Source: Coriobacteriales bacterium
GTDB taxonomy: Bacteria > Actinomycetota > Coriobacteriia > Coriobacteriales > UMGS124
Reading direction: 5' to 3'
NCBI GenBank assembly: GCA_017515595.1
Contig: JAFWFL010000087.1
Coordinates: 1 to 43,534, forward strand
Length of the DNA: 43,534 nucleotides
Shown: positions 31,097 through 39,904 of the stretch, one piece after another
Layout: each line of letters opens with the position of its first letter
How positions within the stretch are numbered: the stretch's first letter is position 1
Notes under the pieces: generated by a model
What the model was told of the DNA's origin: nothing
Database searches by the model: none
Seen by the model: the letters and a program-made list of their open reading frames with translations, nothing else
Program-made: the position numbers and the translations under genes

Positions 31097-31141
31097 TTGA
31101 CATGTTAGACTAATATAACTATTATGTTATATTAGTCTAAC
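31097..31141 (+). promoter_or_regulatory. Iron-operon promoter with paired DtxR-like boxes
   Basis: TTGACA (31097-31102), exactly 17 bp, TATTAT (31120-31125). The promoter is overlaid by a perfect 16-bp inverted repeat, 31104-31119 with 31126-31141, whose loop is the -10 hexamer. Each arm contains TTAGNCTAA (31105-31113 and 31132-31140), the core of the DtxR/IdeR consensus. A DtxR-family metal-dependent repressor is the likely regulator. Confidence 0.75.
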
Positions 31142-31200
31142 TTTATAGTTATCTAAGACTCGATAAGTTGTCAAGGCCTCTGAATAGAAAGGTTGTTTAT

Positions 31201-32235
31201 ATGTCTAAACGCATTTCAAATGTACAGATGATGAATCGCCGCAGGTTTATAGCTGCTATGGCAGCAGCCGGAATCACATGCGGAGCTGCCATGAGTGGTT
31301 TTGCTTTCGCAGACGAAAACAAAGATTCTGAGAAGGACGCGTTCCCGGTAACCATTAAGCATGCATTTGGCGAAACCACCATTGAGGCAATACCTGAGCG
31401 CGTGGTTACTGCCGGTTGGAGCGTTCATGATGTACCGCTCGCCCTGGGAATTGCTCCCGTTGCTTGTGAAGCCGCAAATTTTGGCATTGTGGAGGGTCAA
31501 ACTCTGCTTCCCTGGTCAGAGAAGGCATATAAAAAACTGGGTGTCGAACCTATTACCATTGATAACAACGACGGCTATGACTTTGAAGCCATCAGCGATG
31601 CTCGTCCGGACGTTATTCTCTGCACATATTCAGGCGTAACCGAGGAGGATTACAAGGAGCTTTCCAAAATTGCACCCACCGTACCGTACCCCGAGGTAGC
31701 CTGGTCTATCCCCTGGCGCACCAATATTCAAATGTGCGCGGCAGCCCTTGGCAAAGTCAAAGAAGGCGACAAGCTCATTGAAGATCTCGAAAAGCTCATG
31801 GCTGACTAAGCAAAAGAGTACGGTGTTGACGGTCAGAATGTCGCATTCCTTAACGTATCGGCAACCGACATGGGAACGCTTTACTTCTATATTCCTACTG
31901 ATGGCCGTGGCAGCTACCTTGTTGACCTGGGTTACAGTTGCCCGCAGAGCATTCTTGACATCGCCGGCGATACCAAAGATTTTTATATCCAAGTCAGCTC
32001 TGAAGATGCAGATAAACTGAGCGACATCGAAGCCATGGTGATTTATGGCGATGAGGCATTTAAAAAGCAGATTATGGCCGACCCGCTGCTTGCGCTTATT
32101 CCGGCCGTGGCAAACGGCCGCCTCGCAATGATTGACGGTTCAAAGCCAATCGCTGCGGCAAGCAATCCTACCTGTCTGTCTATCCCCGCAACCATTGATG
32201 AGTATCTCTCGCTTATCAGGGGAGTTCTGGAGTAA
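31201..32235 (+). pseudogene. Iron/siderophore ABC substrate-binding protein, interrupted by an in-frame TAA
   Basis: The reading frame encodes a PeripBP_2 (FepB/FecB-like) binding protein of about 344 codons. It starts with a Tat-type signal (NRRRFIAAM) and ends at 32235. Codon 203 (31807-31809) is TAA: the frame runs LEKLMAD, stop, AKEYGVDGQNVAFLN and continues unbroken to the end with family features (GDEAFKK, IDGSKPIAAASN). CAA to TAA would explain it by one change. As written, a 202-residue protein lacking the second lobe would be made. GAAAGG precedes the ATG. A sequencing error or recoding cannot be excluded. Confidence 0.82.
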
Positions 32236-32238
32236 CGT

Positions 32239-33315
32239 ATGATGATGTCTCAGATGTTGAGACGCATGGGCTCATCCCAGAGCGTCTCGCACCAATCGAG
32301 ACAGACATGGATTATTGTGGCGCTGGCAGTGCTTTGCATTGTTGGCGTCACACTGGTTTCTGTGTCTGTAGGCACGCGTCAGCTTGAATTTGGCGATGTA
32401 ATGTATGCGCTTTTTACCGGCGACCAGTCAAACGTTACCGGCATCATCGTGTGGAAGCGTGTCCCACGCACCGTGTTTGGCCTCCTCGCCGGCGCTGCTC
32501 TGGGTGTTGCGGGCCTGCTCATGCAATCAGTAACGCGCAACCCCATTGCCGACCCTTCCATCCTTGGGGTGAACAGCGGCGCTTCACTCGCCGTGGTCTC
32601 GGGAATCGCGTTTTTGGGCATTACCACCGCTGCTCAATACATGGTGCTTGCCATTGCAGGAGCCGCTGCTGCAGCGATTCTGGTATATGGAGTAGGTTCT
32701 GCCGGGCGCGGAGGAGCAACGCCATTAAAGCTTGCGCTCGCGGGTACAGCAATCAGTATGGCGCTCACCTCACTGGTAAGCGTTATTGTTATGCCAAACA
32801 CCCAGGTCATGGATCAGTTTCGCTTTTGGCAGGTAGGGAGCATCAGCGGAGCTAACTGGGACGGCATCATCGCATTTCTCCCTATATTCATTATTGGTAT
32901 TCTGGTGGCATTCGCCATAGCGCCGGCGCTTGAAGTGCTCGCCATGGGAGATGAAGCCGCTGTTGGCCTGGGAGCACGTCCGGGGCTTGTGCGCCTGGTA
33001 AGCTCAATAGCTGCCGTGGCACTCTGCGGTGCCACAACCGCCATAGCGGGCCCCATTAGTTTTGTGGGCCTTATGGTACCTCACGCCGTGCGTGTGATCA
33101 CTCATACAACCATGCGTAACCAGGTATTTTTATGTGCTCTTACAGGCGCGCTTTTGCTGGTTGTCTCTGATGTAGCCGGACGTGTTTTAGGAAACATGCT
33201 CATCGCTTCTTCGACCGAGCTCGAGGTTGGTATTATAACAGCCTTCATTGGTGCTCCGGTCTTTATCGCCATTGCCGTACGTGCCGGTGGCAGCCGGGCA
33301 TTGGAGGCGAATTAA
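32239..33315 (+). CDS. Iron-siderophore ABC transporter permease (FecCD family)
   Basis: A 358-residue protein with about ten transmembrane helices. FecCD landmarks are RVPRTVFGLLAGAALGVAG, NPIADPSILGVNSGA and the ATPase-contact region AGPISFVGLMVPHAVR. It appears intact. It follows the binding-protein gene by three bases and precedes the second permease by two, so it belongs to one operon driven from 31097. Because both neighbours are damaged, this intact permease may no longer work in a complete transporter. Confidence 0.9.
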   Translation: MMMSQMLRRMGSSQSVSHQSRQTWIIVALAVLCIVGVTLVSVSVGTRQLEFGDVMYALFTGDQSNVTGIIVWKRVPRTVFGLLAGAALGVAGLLMQSVTRNPIADPSILGVNSGASLAVVSGIAFLGITTAAQYMVLAIAGAAAAAILVYGVGSAGRGGATPLKLALAGTAISMALTSLVSVIVMPNTQVMDQFRFWQVGSISGANWDGIIAFLPIFIIGILVAFAIAPALEVLAMGDEAAVGLGARPGLVRLVSSIAAVALCGATTAIAGPISFVGLMVPHAVRVITHTTMRNQVFLCALTGALLLVVSDVAGRVLGNMLIASSTELEVGIITAFIGAPVFIAIAVRAGGSRALEAN

Positions 33316-33317
33316 CC

Positions 33318-34652
33318 ATGCTGTCTTCGCTTCAAAACGTAGGTACGCTTGAAAGAACCATGCAGAGACATGACCCTTCTGTAGCTTTTGCAACCTTACC
33401 CAAAATTAATCCGGCGGGCGTCGAGCGAATTAAAGCGGTTCTCAAAGAAGGCCATACGCGGTGGCTCACTGTTACTCTTGTTTTGTTTTTTCTGGTATGT
33501 GCTCTGACCGTCACCATGATGTGTGTAGGTAATACCATCTATAGCCCGGCGGAGATATGGCACGTCCTTACGGGCGGCGAAGCCGAGGCGCACACTCTGC
33601 GCTCTGTGTGGGATTACCGCCTGCCCCGCATTGTGGCTGCTCTTTTGGTTGGTTTTGCATTTGGCATTGCGGGAAATACCTTCCAAACTATGCTGAGAAA
33701 CCCGCTCGCAAGCCCTGATGTCATTGGTATTACATCAGGTTCAAGCGTGGCAGCGGTATTCTGCCTGCTCATCCTCCACATGGGAGCAGGCGAAACCTCA
33801 GGCATAGCGGTTTTGGCGGCACTTATAGTTGCTGCGGCAATTTACGGACTCGCAAACATTGGGGGTTTCTCGGCCGGAAAACTCATATTGGTTGGCTTGG
33901 GAATTCAAGCCATGGCCAAAGCATGCACTTCATTTTTGCTGCTTAAAGGTGCCGAGTTTGATGTTGCAACAGCGCTCAGGTGGCTCAGCGGCTCGCTCAA
34001 CGGCGTTACCATGGAAGAAACCATACCGCTTGTGGTCATTATCCCGCTTGCGGTAGCAGCCATTCTTTTGGGCAGGCGTCTGCGCATTTTGGAACTCGGT
34101 GAAGAAGCCGCGACAACGCTTGTGCCCGACGGAGTACGCGTGGCAGACCTCGTTGCACGGGGAAGGTTTCCGTACCAGCCGTTTATGGGCGGCATGAAGC
34201 AAGAAGACCTTGATGCGGTAAACGAGTCAATGCAGCTCATGGGTGTAGATACACTCGCGGACCGCTGCGTAGACGAACTCTCCGGAGGCCAGCGCCAGCG
34301 CGTATGGATTGCGATGGCGCTTGCCCAGCAAACTGAGATTCTCCTCTTGGATGAACCCACTACCTATCTTGATATCGCGTATCAAATCGAAATTCTCGAC
34401 TTGCTTGCAACGCTGAACCGCGAGCGCAAAACAACCGTTGTCATGGTACTTCACGACATCAACCTCTCAAGCCGCTACGCAGCTTACATGTTTGCCCTGC
34501 GCAAAGGCGAACTCTATTGCGAAGGCACCCCTCAGGAAGTTGTGACCGAGAAAACCATGCGCGACGTCTTTGAGCTCGACTGCATGATCATCAGCGACCC
34601 TGTCTCGGGTTCCCCTTTTATTGTCCCCAAACAGAAAGCGGTTGCTGTGTAG
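33318..34652 (+). pseudogene. Chimera of truncated FecCD permease and truncated FepC ATPase
   Basis: A 444-residue open frame joins two incomplete proteins. Residues 1-268 are a FecCD permease (RLPRIVAALLVGFAFGIAGN, NPLASPDVIGITSG) ending at LGEEAATTL, before the last helices and the usual GPIxFVGLxxPH segment. Residues 269-444 are the C-terminal two-thirds of a FepC-type ATPase (VADLVARGRFPYQ, LSGGQRQRVWIAMALAQ, LLLDEPTTYLD, LHDIN). It lacks Walker A. The junction is at about 34119-34124. An in-frame internal deletion of roughly 0.5 kb between neighbouring permease and ATPase genes is the simplest origin. Without Walker A it should not hydrolyse ATP. Confidence 0.85.
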
Positions 34653-34795
34653 GCTCCACCGGGCGTGGGTTATTTTTAGAAATATGCTATTGATGGCAAG
34701 TCAAACGTGAGCGCGTGGGATTTTTGTATTAGTATTCAATCCTTGGTAACAGAGTATGATGACCGGTTGTTACTATGTTGACGGGGGTGAAGCTT

Positions 34796-35470
34796 GTGAG
34801 ACTTGAAGACTGCATGGATGAGGCGTTAATCAACAAGTTTGAGTTTCACAACTACGGTCATGCTCTCGAGATTCTTCATGATTCATTTGCCAACGAGTGG
34901 AATGAGCTGCAGACTTGTCTTAACAGCCTGGAGCTGACGGTTGACGATATTCGCCAGGCAGGCGGTAATGAATCTCCCATTCCCAAAAAGTTTGATGACG
35001 TGCTGTATCCCTTTGGCTGGCGGGAAATCCGTATCTCGGGAGATCTTCTCGTCAAAAAATATCCGCGGCAAAAGACTCAAAGACGAGGGAAGTTCGCAAG
35101 CGAGCCCTATGAAACCGAGCTTATAGAAGGGTACATTGACGGGCATAACATCGACTTTCTCAAAAACCGAGTCGCGTTTGATCTTGAGTGGAACAGTAAA
35201 GACCAGACGTTTGACAGAGACCTTCTGGCAATGAGAACGTACTTTGACTGCGGCCTTATAGATGTTGGCATCATTGTGACAAGGTCAGAAGAACTCAATG
35301 ATATCTTCAAGATCGTAAATGATGACAGCGGCCAGGCCCTTATGCGCAAATACGGCGCCAGTACCACGTGGATTGGCAAACTCATATCCAGACTTGACTC
35401 CCGCAGAAACGGCGGATGCCCAATTCTGGCTATTGGTATTAAAAAAGGATGTGTCAAGGGATATGAGTAA
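34796..35470 (+). CDS. BglII-family type II restriction endonuclease
   Basis: A 224-residue protein (from the GTG) resembling the Endonuc-BglII family. The PD-(D/E)XK core region is KNRVAFDLEWNSKDQTFDRD, followed by LIDVGIIVTRSEEL as in BglII relatives. The methylase gene overlaps its end by eight bases. BglII itself cuts AGATCT; the site here is unknown. The start is uncertain: GTG at 34796 follows GGGGGTG, whereas the ATG at 34775 lacks a clear ribosome binding site. It lies just downstream of the decaying iron operon. Confidence 0.78.
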   Translation: MRLEDCMDEALINKFEFHNYGHALEILHDSFANEWNELQTCLNSLELTVDDIRQAGGNESPIPKKFDDVLYPFGWREIRISGDLLVKKYPRQKTQRRGKFASEPYETELIEGYIDGHNIDFLKNRVAFDLEWNSKDQTFDRDLLAMRTYFDCGLIDVGIIVTRSEELNDIFKIVNDDSGQALMRKYGASTTWIGKLISRLDSRRNGGCPILAIGIKKGCVKGYE

Positions 35471-36107
35471 CATCGAGCTCACCATCAGCGACTTGCTGAA
35501 GCATACCAAAGGCAAAAAATACAATACCATCTATGCCGACCCACCCTGGCAATTCCAAAATAGAACCGGCAAGGTCGCGCCTGAACACAAGCGCTTGAAC
35601 AGGTACGAGACTATGTCGCTTGAAGAAATCAAAGAATTGCCTGTTGCCGAAATAAGTGACGAGAAAGCCCAGCTCTATCTGTGGGTACCCAACGCGCTTT
35701 TGCCCGAGGGACTCGAGGTCATGGATGCATGGGGCTTTGAGTACAAAACAAATATAGTCTGGGAAAAAGTGAGAAAAGACGGTTTTCCTGATGGCAGAGG
35801 CGTGGGGTTCTATTTTAGAAATGTGACAGAACTCCTGCTCTTTGGTATCAAAAAGGGAAGCAGTCCCAACAGAACGCTTGCTCCTGCCCGCTCTCAGGTC
35901 AATCTTATTCGCTCAAGAAAGCGCGAACATAGCAGGAAACCTGATGAAATTGTAGATGTCATTGAATTGTGCAGCCTGCCTCCAAGGATTGAGCTCTTTG
36001 CCCGCGGTGTACGCGACGGCTGGGACATGTGGGGCAACCAGGCCACAGAAGACTACGAACCCTCCTGGGACACCTACGCCAATCACACAAAAGCAACCTC
36101 CAAGTAG
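35463..36107 (+). CDS. MT-A70 family adenine-N6 DNA methyltransferase
   Basis: A 214-residue methylase with the catalytic DPPW (26-29, NTIYADPPWQF) and the MT-A70 layout: MSLEEIKELP, LYLWVPNALLPEGLEVMDAWGF, then the SAM-site motif near RIELFARGVRDGWDMWGNQ. The ATG at 35463 is inside the end of the endonuclease gene and follows AAGGGA; a longer frame to 35319 is a shadow of that gene. It should protect host DNA against the overlapping endonuclease. Pairing with a BglII-like enzyme suggests adenine methylation of a site containing GATC, which is inference. Confidence 0.87.
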   Translation: MSNIELTISDLLKHTKGKKYNTIYADPPWQFQNRTGKVAPEHKRLNRYETMSLEEIKELPVAEISDEKAQLYLWVPNALLPEGLEVMDAWGFEYKTNIVWEKVRKDGFPDGRGVGFYFRNVTELLLFGIKKGSSPNRTLAPARSQVNLIRSRKREHSRKPDEIVDVIELCSLPPRIELFARGVRDGWDMWGNQATEDYEPSWDTYANHTKATSK

Positions 36108-36147
36108 TAGCAGTGAGATTTTCTCGCTTTAGGTGCAAGAAAAAACG

Positions 36148-36178
36148 CCCGGCTCCTCTTTTGTGAGGAACCGGACAT
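36148..36178 (-). terminator. Bidirectional terminator
   Basis: CCGG-TCCTC (about 36149-36158) pairs with GAGGA-CCGG (36165-36174). TTTT follows on the plus strand and TTTTTT on the minus strand. It ends both the methylase transcript and the convergent ferric-reductase-like gene. Confidence 0.8.
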
Positions 36179-36208
36179 TTTAAAGGAATGGTTTAAGTTA
36201 ATTCCGGA

Positions 36209-36979
36209 TTATTTGTCCTGGAAGCCCTGATCAATAATAGCCTCGGTCAGGTCTACCTTATCGCGCTTGTCAGCCTTTGCACGCATGATGCGCAGAACCA
36301 TATAGCTAATAAGAATAACCGAGTACACAATAAGGTTAATCAAAGCTGTTGTGCCACCACGTACGGCGCTTGGGCCAAGCATGCAGGCAACATGAACAAA
36401 AATAAGAACATAGAACACATAGGCGCCTGATTGGAGCTTGCGCCAGGTGCGCACGTTCATATGACGCTTAACAAACCTGAACGATGTAACACCAAGCACA
36501 ATCACAAATACCATCATGATAATGCCAACAATAATCGCTGCGGCAACATTATCTGCCGGCGAGCTTCCGCCGAGCATACGTGAACCAAACGACACGAGGT
36601 AATGTACCATATGGCCTGCAATAAGGAAGGACGCAATGATAGAAAGCTCGGCGCGAATAGGCCTCAGCCACTTAGAAACCTTGCTGCCCCTGGGCAGAAC
36701 ACCCATGTACATAACCACAATAAAGAGGGCCGTAGCCAGACCGCCACGTACCATGAGCATTACTTTTTGGATATTGACCGCAGACGGCAGCGTCATTCCC
36801 CAGCTCGCAAACAGGAAGATGTCGAGTGCGATAGCAAGGATATAACACACCCATGGCCAACGTCTGATTGGCTCGCGTAAAACAAACACGCCAATAATTG
36901 TACAAACAAGAATCAGTAAAAAGTTCACAAAACCAGCCTCCCTCAAGCTGTTCGCTACAGTTCTCTCCCACTGTAACAT
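36209..36979 (-). CDS. Ferric-reductase-like transmembrane protein
   Basis: A 256-residue membrane protein with about seven hydrophobic segments. The ferric_reduct-type core has paired helices with candidate haem-ligand histidines (AGHMVHYLVSF, then FVKRHMN and IFVHVACML). It resembles the membrane cytochrome b half of MsrQ/YedZ-type proteins. No FAD/NAD domain is attached and no MsrP neighbour is present, so its partner is unknown. TAGGAGAG precedes the ATG. In this context it may pass electrons to exported redox proteins, which is inference. Confidence 0.75.
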   Translation of the reverse strand: MLQWERTVANSLREAGFVNFLLILVCTIIGVFVLREPIRRWPWVCYILAIALDIFLFASWGMTLPSAVNIQKVMLMVRGGLATALFIVVMYMGVLPRGSKVSKWLRPIRAELSIIASFLIAGHMVHYLVSFGSRMLGGSSPADNVAAAIIVGIIMMVFVIVLGVTSFRFVKRHMNVRTWRKLQSGAYVFYVLIFVHVACMLGPSAVRGGTTALINLIVYSVILISYMVLRIMRAKADKRDKVDLTEAIIDQGFQDK

Positions 36980-37096
36980 CTTTAAACGCTCTCCTATGCG
37001 TATAGTACCATGAAATTAACCCAAATTGACTGCATATAATATTTTAAACTTTGTTCCCCCATAACACCATAATGTCAAAACCCGTAAAGATAGCAG

Positions 37097-37146
37097 ACGG
37101 TTTGATAGACATCAGGAGGACGTCCTCCTGATATCTATCAAACCGT
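37097..37146. repeat. 50-bp palindrome with one mismatch
   Basis: Two 25-bp arms abut without a loop: 37097-37121 (beginning ACGGTTTGATAGACATCAGG) and 37122-37146, with one C-A mismatch. The centre is GGAGGACGTCCTCC. It lies about 30 bp past the stop of the minus-strand gene at 37178 and resembles the GGTTTGACAGG-containing hairpin at 1-60. Confidence 0.8.
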
Positions 37147-37177
37147 TCTAGGTATTTATAGGTTTTTTGCTTGCAGA

Positions 37178-39193
37178 TTATTGCATTTGTAATACCGGCC
37201 AGTCGCGGCAGTCATCCTCAACGAGGCCAATGCCCATATAATTGCTGATGAACGCCTCAGATATTCTGTTCTTGGGATCTTGAATGCGGTCATCTGCCAA
37301 AGCGAGCGCATGCTGGCCGTCGCTTACTTCGAGATTTGCAAAACCGTCTGCATTGGTGGTAACGGTAAAGGTATCTGCGCTGTCAACCTGGATGGTAACT
37401 TCTGTATTGGCGGCAGGTTTACCGTCACTGTTGGTAATGAGCACCGTCGCTGTCCAGGTTGGAGCAGGCTCATAGCCGCTCGCTCTGAAAGCAATATTGC
37501 CCTGCGTTCCCGGCATGGCAGGAAGGCTCTCGCCTCCGGCATTCTCAAGGAGTGTTTTAAAGTATGCCTCAATTGACTCCAAGTCACCGCCAATCTCCGC
37601 TGTTAAATCAACATCAGCCAAGGGAGAATAAGCGCCTGTCATAATGTATGAATTCGATACAAGCACAAGCGGAGTTTGATCATCAGTCATATCAAGCGGG
37701 GTGTCTGCACCGTCAAGCGTCATAGAAATAACGCGCTGCCCTGCCACCTGTCCCGGATCAGCAACAACCTTAAGACCTGTTACCTGTTCAAACTCTCCAT
37801 TTACTTCTGTTTGGAGCAGCATTCCGGTTGCAGTATCCTGCCCGTCACATGCCGAGAAGCCCCACTCAAAGAAGCCCTTCAAAAACGACGGTGTAACCTT
37901 TTTTACCATTACCGTATTGGAGAAGGGGAATGCGGTTACAAAGTCACCGCGTATAAGCATGCCCCTTATCATCTTGTCGCGAATGGCGCCTCCGTTAACC
38001 ACACCCACAATAGGCGTCGATGTATCACCAATGCTTTCCATATATGATTTTGCCGCCGTGCGATACGCATCACAAACAACATTGGCAAAATTTGTCTCAA
38101 CTATACGCGTAGGATTATCAATAGTTTTTTGGTTTACCCATCCCGCCCAAAGTGTGGTTGGGTTTTCGCATATCTCAACATTCAGAATCTTTTGCTGCTC
38201 ATCATTGATTTTCTTAAGTTCCTGCGATACGTTTGCATCAGGCTGAGCATCGGACATGACAGTTGCTACGTCCAAAAGCTCTACGGCGCAAGAAACCCCG
38301 TCGTCCTTAAACGACAGTGTCAGTTTGCCTACCGCGTTAAGATAGCACCCGGTCTGGACCACAGTTACACCCTGCACTAGGGCGTTTTCTACCGCATGAC
38401 TATGTCCGTCAATAATTACAGAAACACGGGCGGCAGATTCCGGCTTTAAATACTTTGCGAGCTCAACTGCCCTGCACGGTACATTTCCGTTTCCCAGATG
38501 GGCCAGACATATAATTGTGTCTACTTGCTGATCTGCAAGTTTGGCAATCTGTTCTTCTGCCGTTTTGATCTCATCGTTAAAGGTGAGATCCTTAACATAC
38601 TCCGGCATAACCGTGTAGGTAGTTGCTGTAGTTGTGAGGCCAAATACGCCAATACGGCGTCCGCCGCATTCAAGCACGGTTGAGCATCCATCACCGCTTA
38701 CGCCAACTCCGGCAGTCAGAACGGCACCTTCCTGAGAAAGTACATTTGCTCCCAAAACCGGAAACTTTGCAGCCGCAACGTTTTGAAGCAAAACGTCTGT
38801 TCCATAGTCAAACTCGTGGTTCCCCAGGCACATCGCATCATAACCGGCATAGTTCATAAGATCAATGGGAGAGGAACCCTGGCTGAGCGATGCGAGAGGG
38901 GCGCCTTGTGTTGGATCACCGGCATCCAAAAGAAGAGCATTTGGTACGGTTGATTTAAGACCTGCCACATAATCAATACCCGCAACTTTTGAACCGTCGC
39001 CTATCATATAACCATGCATATCATTGGTATGGAAGATTACAATCTCATCTGCCGGAGCGATATCGCCGGTTTGGGCGGGTTTCTCGTCTGCCAAAACAGA
39101 GCTCAGCCCCAAAAGATTATCGCAAGCTGCCAAACCCAATACTGCCGCAGAACCCTTCACGAACGAACGCCTGGTAATGGTCGAGGTATTCAT
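37178..39193 (-). CDS. Tat-exported 5'-nucleotidase / UshA-type phosphoesterase
   Basis: A 671-residue exported enzyme. The Tat motif ITRRSFVKG is at 6-14. The metallophosphatase domain has HTNDMHG (55-61), DAGD (90-93), GNHEFD (124-129) and IDGHSH further on. The 5_nucleotid_C domain follows (NGGAIRDKMIRG, FPFSNTVMV). The last 90 residues are an Ig-like domain (WTATVLITNSDGKPAANTEV). It should hydrolyse extracellular nucleotides or cyclic nucleotides for scavenging. The ATG at 39193 follows GAGGAG, preferred over 39208. It begins 16 bp after idi in a probable three-gene operon. Confidence 0.9.
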   Translation of the reverse strand: MNTSTITRRSFVKGSAAVLGLAACDNLLGLSSVLADEKPAQTGDIAPADEIVIFHTNDMHGYMIGDGSKVAGIDYVAGLKSTVPNALLLDAGDPTQGAPLASLSQGSSPIDLMNYAGYDAMCLGNHEFDYGTDVLLQNVAAAKFPVLGANVLSQEGAVLTAGVGVSGDGCSTVLECGGRRIGVFGLTTTATTYTVMPEYVKDLTFNDEIKTAEEQIAKLADQQVDTIICLAHLGNGNVPCRAVELAKYLKPESAARVSVIIDGHSHAVENALVQGVTVVQTGCYLNAVGKLTLSFKDDGVSCAVELLDVATVMSDAQPDANVSQELKKINDEQQKILNVEICENPTTLWAGWVNQKTIDNPTRIVETNFANVVCDAYRTAAKSYMESIGDTSTPIVGVVNGGAIRDKMIRGMLIRGDFVTAFPFSNTVMVKKVTPSFLKGFFEWGFSACDGQDTATGMLLQTEVNGEFEQVTGLKVVADPGQVAGQRVISMTLDGADTPLDMTDDQTPLVLVSNSYIMTGAYSPLADVDLTAEIGGDLESIEAYFKTLLENAGGESLPAMPGTQGNIAFRASGYEPAPTWTATVLITNSDGKPAANTEVTIQVDSADTFTVTTNADGFANLEVSDGQHALALADDRIQDPKNRISEAFISNYMGIGLVEDDCRDWPVLQMQ

Positions 39194-39209
39194 ACTTCTG
39201 CTCCTCATC

Positions 39210-39854
39210 TCACATAACTCTTATGCTATCTTGACCGCGAGCCATGGTTGCCGAGAAAACCATAGGGGCCCAGGCGGTAAAGTGTTTGGGCTTTTGGGCA
39301 AGTTCCTGCGCCAGTGTGTCAAAAGATACCCAGCGCACTTCGCTCACCTCAGACGGGTCAAACGGAATGTCATCTGTGCAGGTACATTGACCAAGAAGCA
39401 CATGGTCATACTCATATTCACAGAGGCCGTTATCAAACTCGGCACGATAGGCAAACGCCGCGATCTCATGCAGATCAATAGCTTTAATCCCCAGCTCCTC
39501 TTCTACACGACGGTACGCAGCATCTATGGTTTCTTCTCCATCACGAGGGTGTGAGCAGCATGAATTGGTCCATAGCCCGCCTGAATGGTATTTCCCTAAA
39601 GCCCGTTTGGCAAGAAGGAGCTCCGGGCCATCCGGGCTCTCGCGCATCAGTACCACAGAAAATGCGCGGTGCAAAAGACCTTGCAGGTGTGCCTCGAGTT
39701 TTGTTGCCGTACCTATTTTACGGTCAAGGCCGTCTACAAGGATAAGCAGGTCATCCCGGCCAGGGTCTTGGAGCGCCTGCATAGTATTGGGCGTCATTTC
39801 CCGCAACTGAATTGTATCACCCTCCAAGCTGGACATAGTCTCAAAATGCTTCAC
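39210..39854 (-). CDS. idi: Isopentenyl-diphosphate delta-isomerase, type I
   Basis: A 214-residue Nudix-fold enzyme that interconverts IPP and DMAPP. The catalytic Cys is in TNSCCSHP, with LLHRAFSVVL before it, the Nudix-like RRVEEELGI, and the catalytic Glu in EYEYDHVL. The N-terminus carries about 35 extra residues. GTG start at 39854 after GGGAGG; an ATG at 39836 is an alternative. It lies between apeA and the nucleotidase gene. Type I idi is an accessory enzyme in organisms using the MEP pathway. Confidence 0.92.
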   Translation of the reverse strand: MKHFETMSSLEGDTIQLREMTPNTMQALQDPGRDDLLILVDGLDRKIGTATKLEAHLQGLLHRAFSVVLMRESPDGPELLLAKRALGKYHSGGLWTNSCCSHPRDGEETIDAAYRRVEEELGIKAIDLHEIAAFAYRAEFDNGLCEYEYDHVLLGQCTCTDDIPFDPSEVSEVRWVSFDTLAQELAQKPKHFTAWAPMVFSATMARGQDSIRVM

Positions 39855-39904
39855 GCTCTGCAGCCTCCCGGGTCAGCACTCCGTACCTGCCAATATGTAC
39901 CTTG

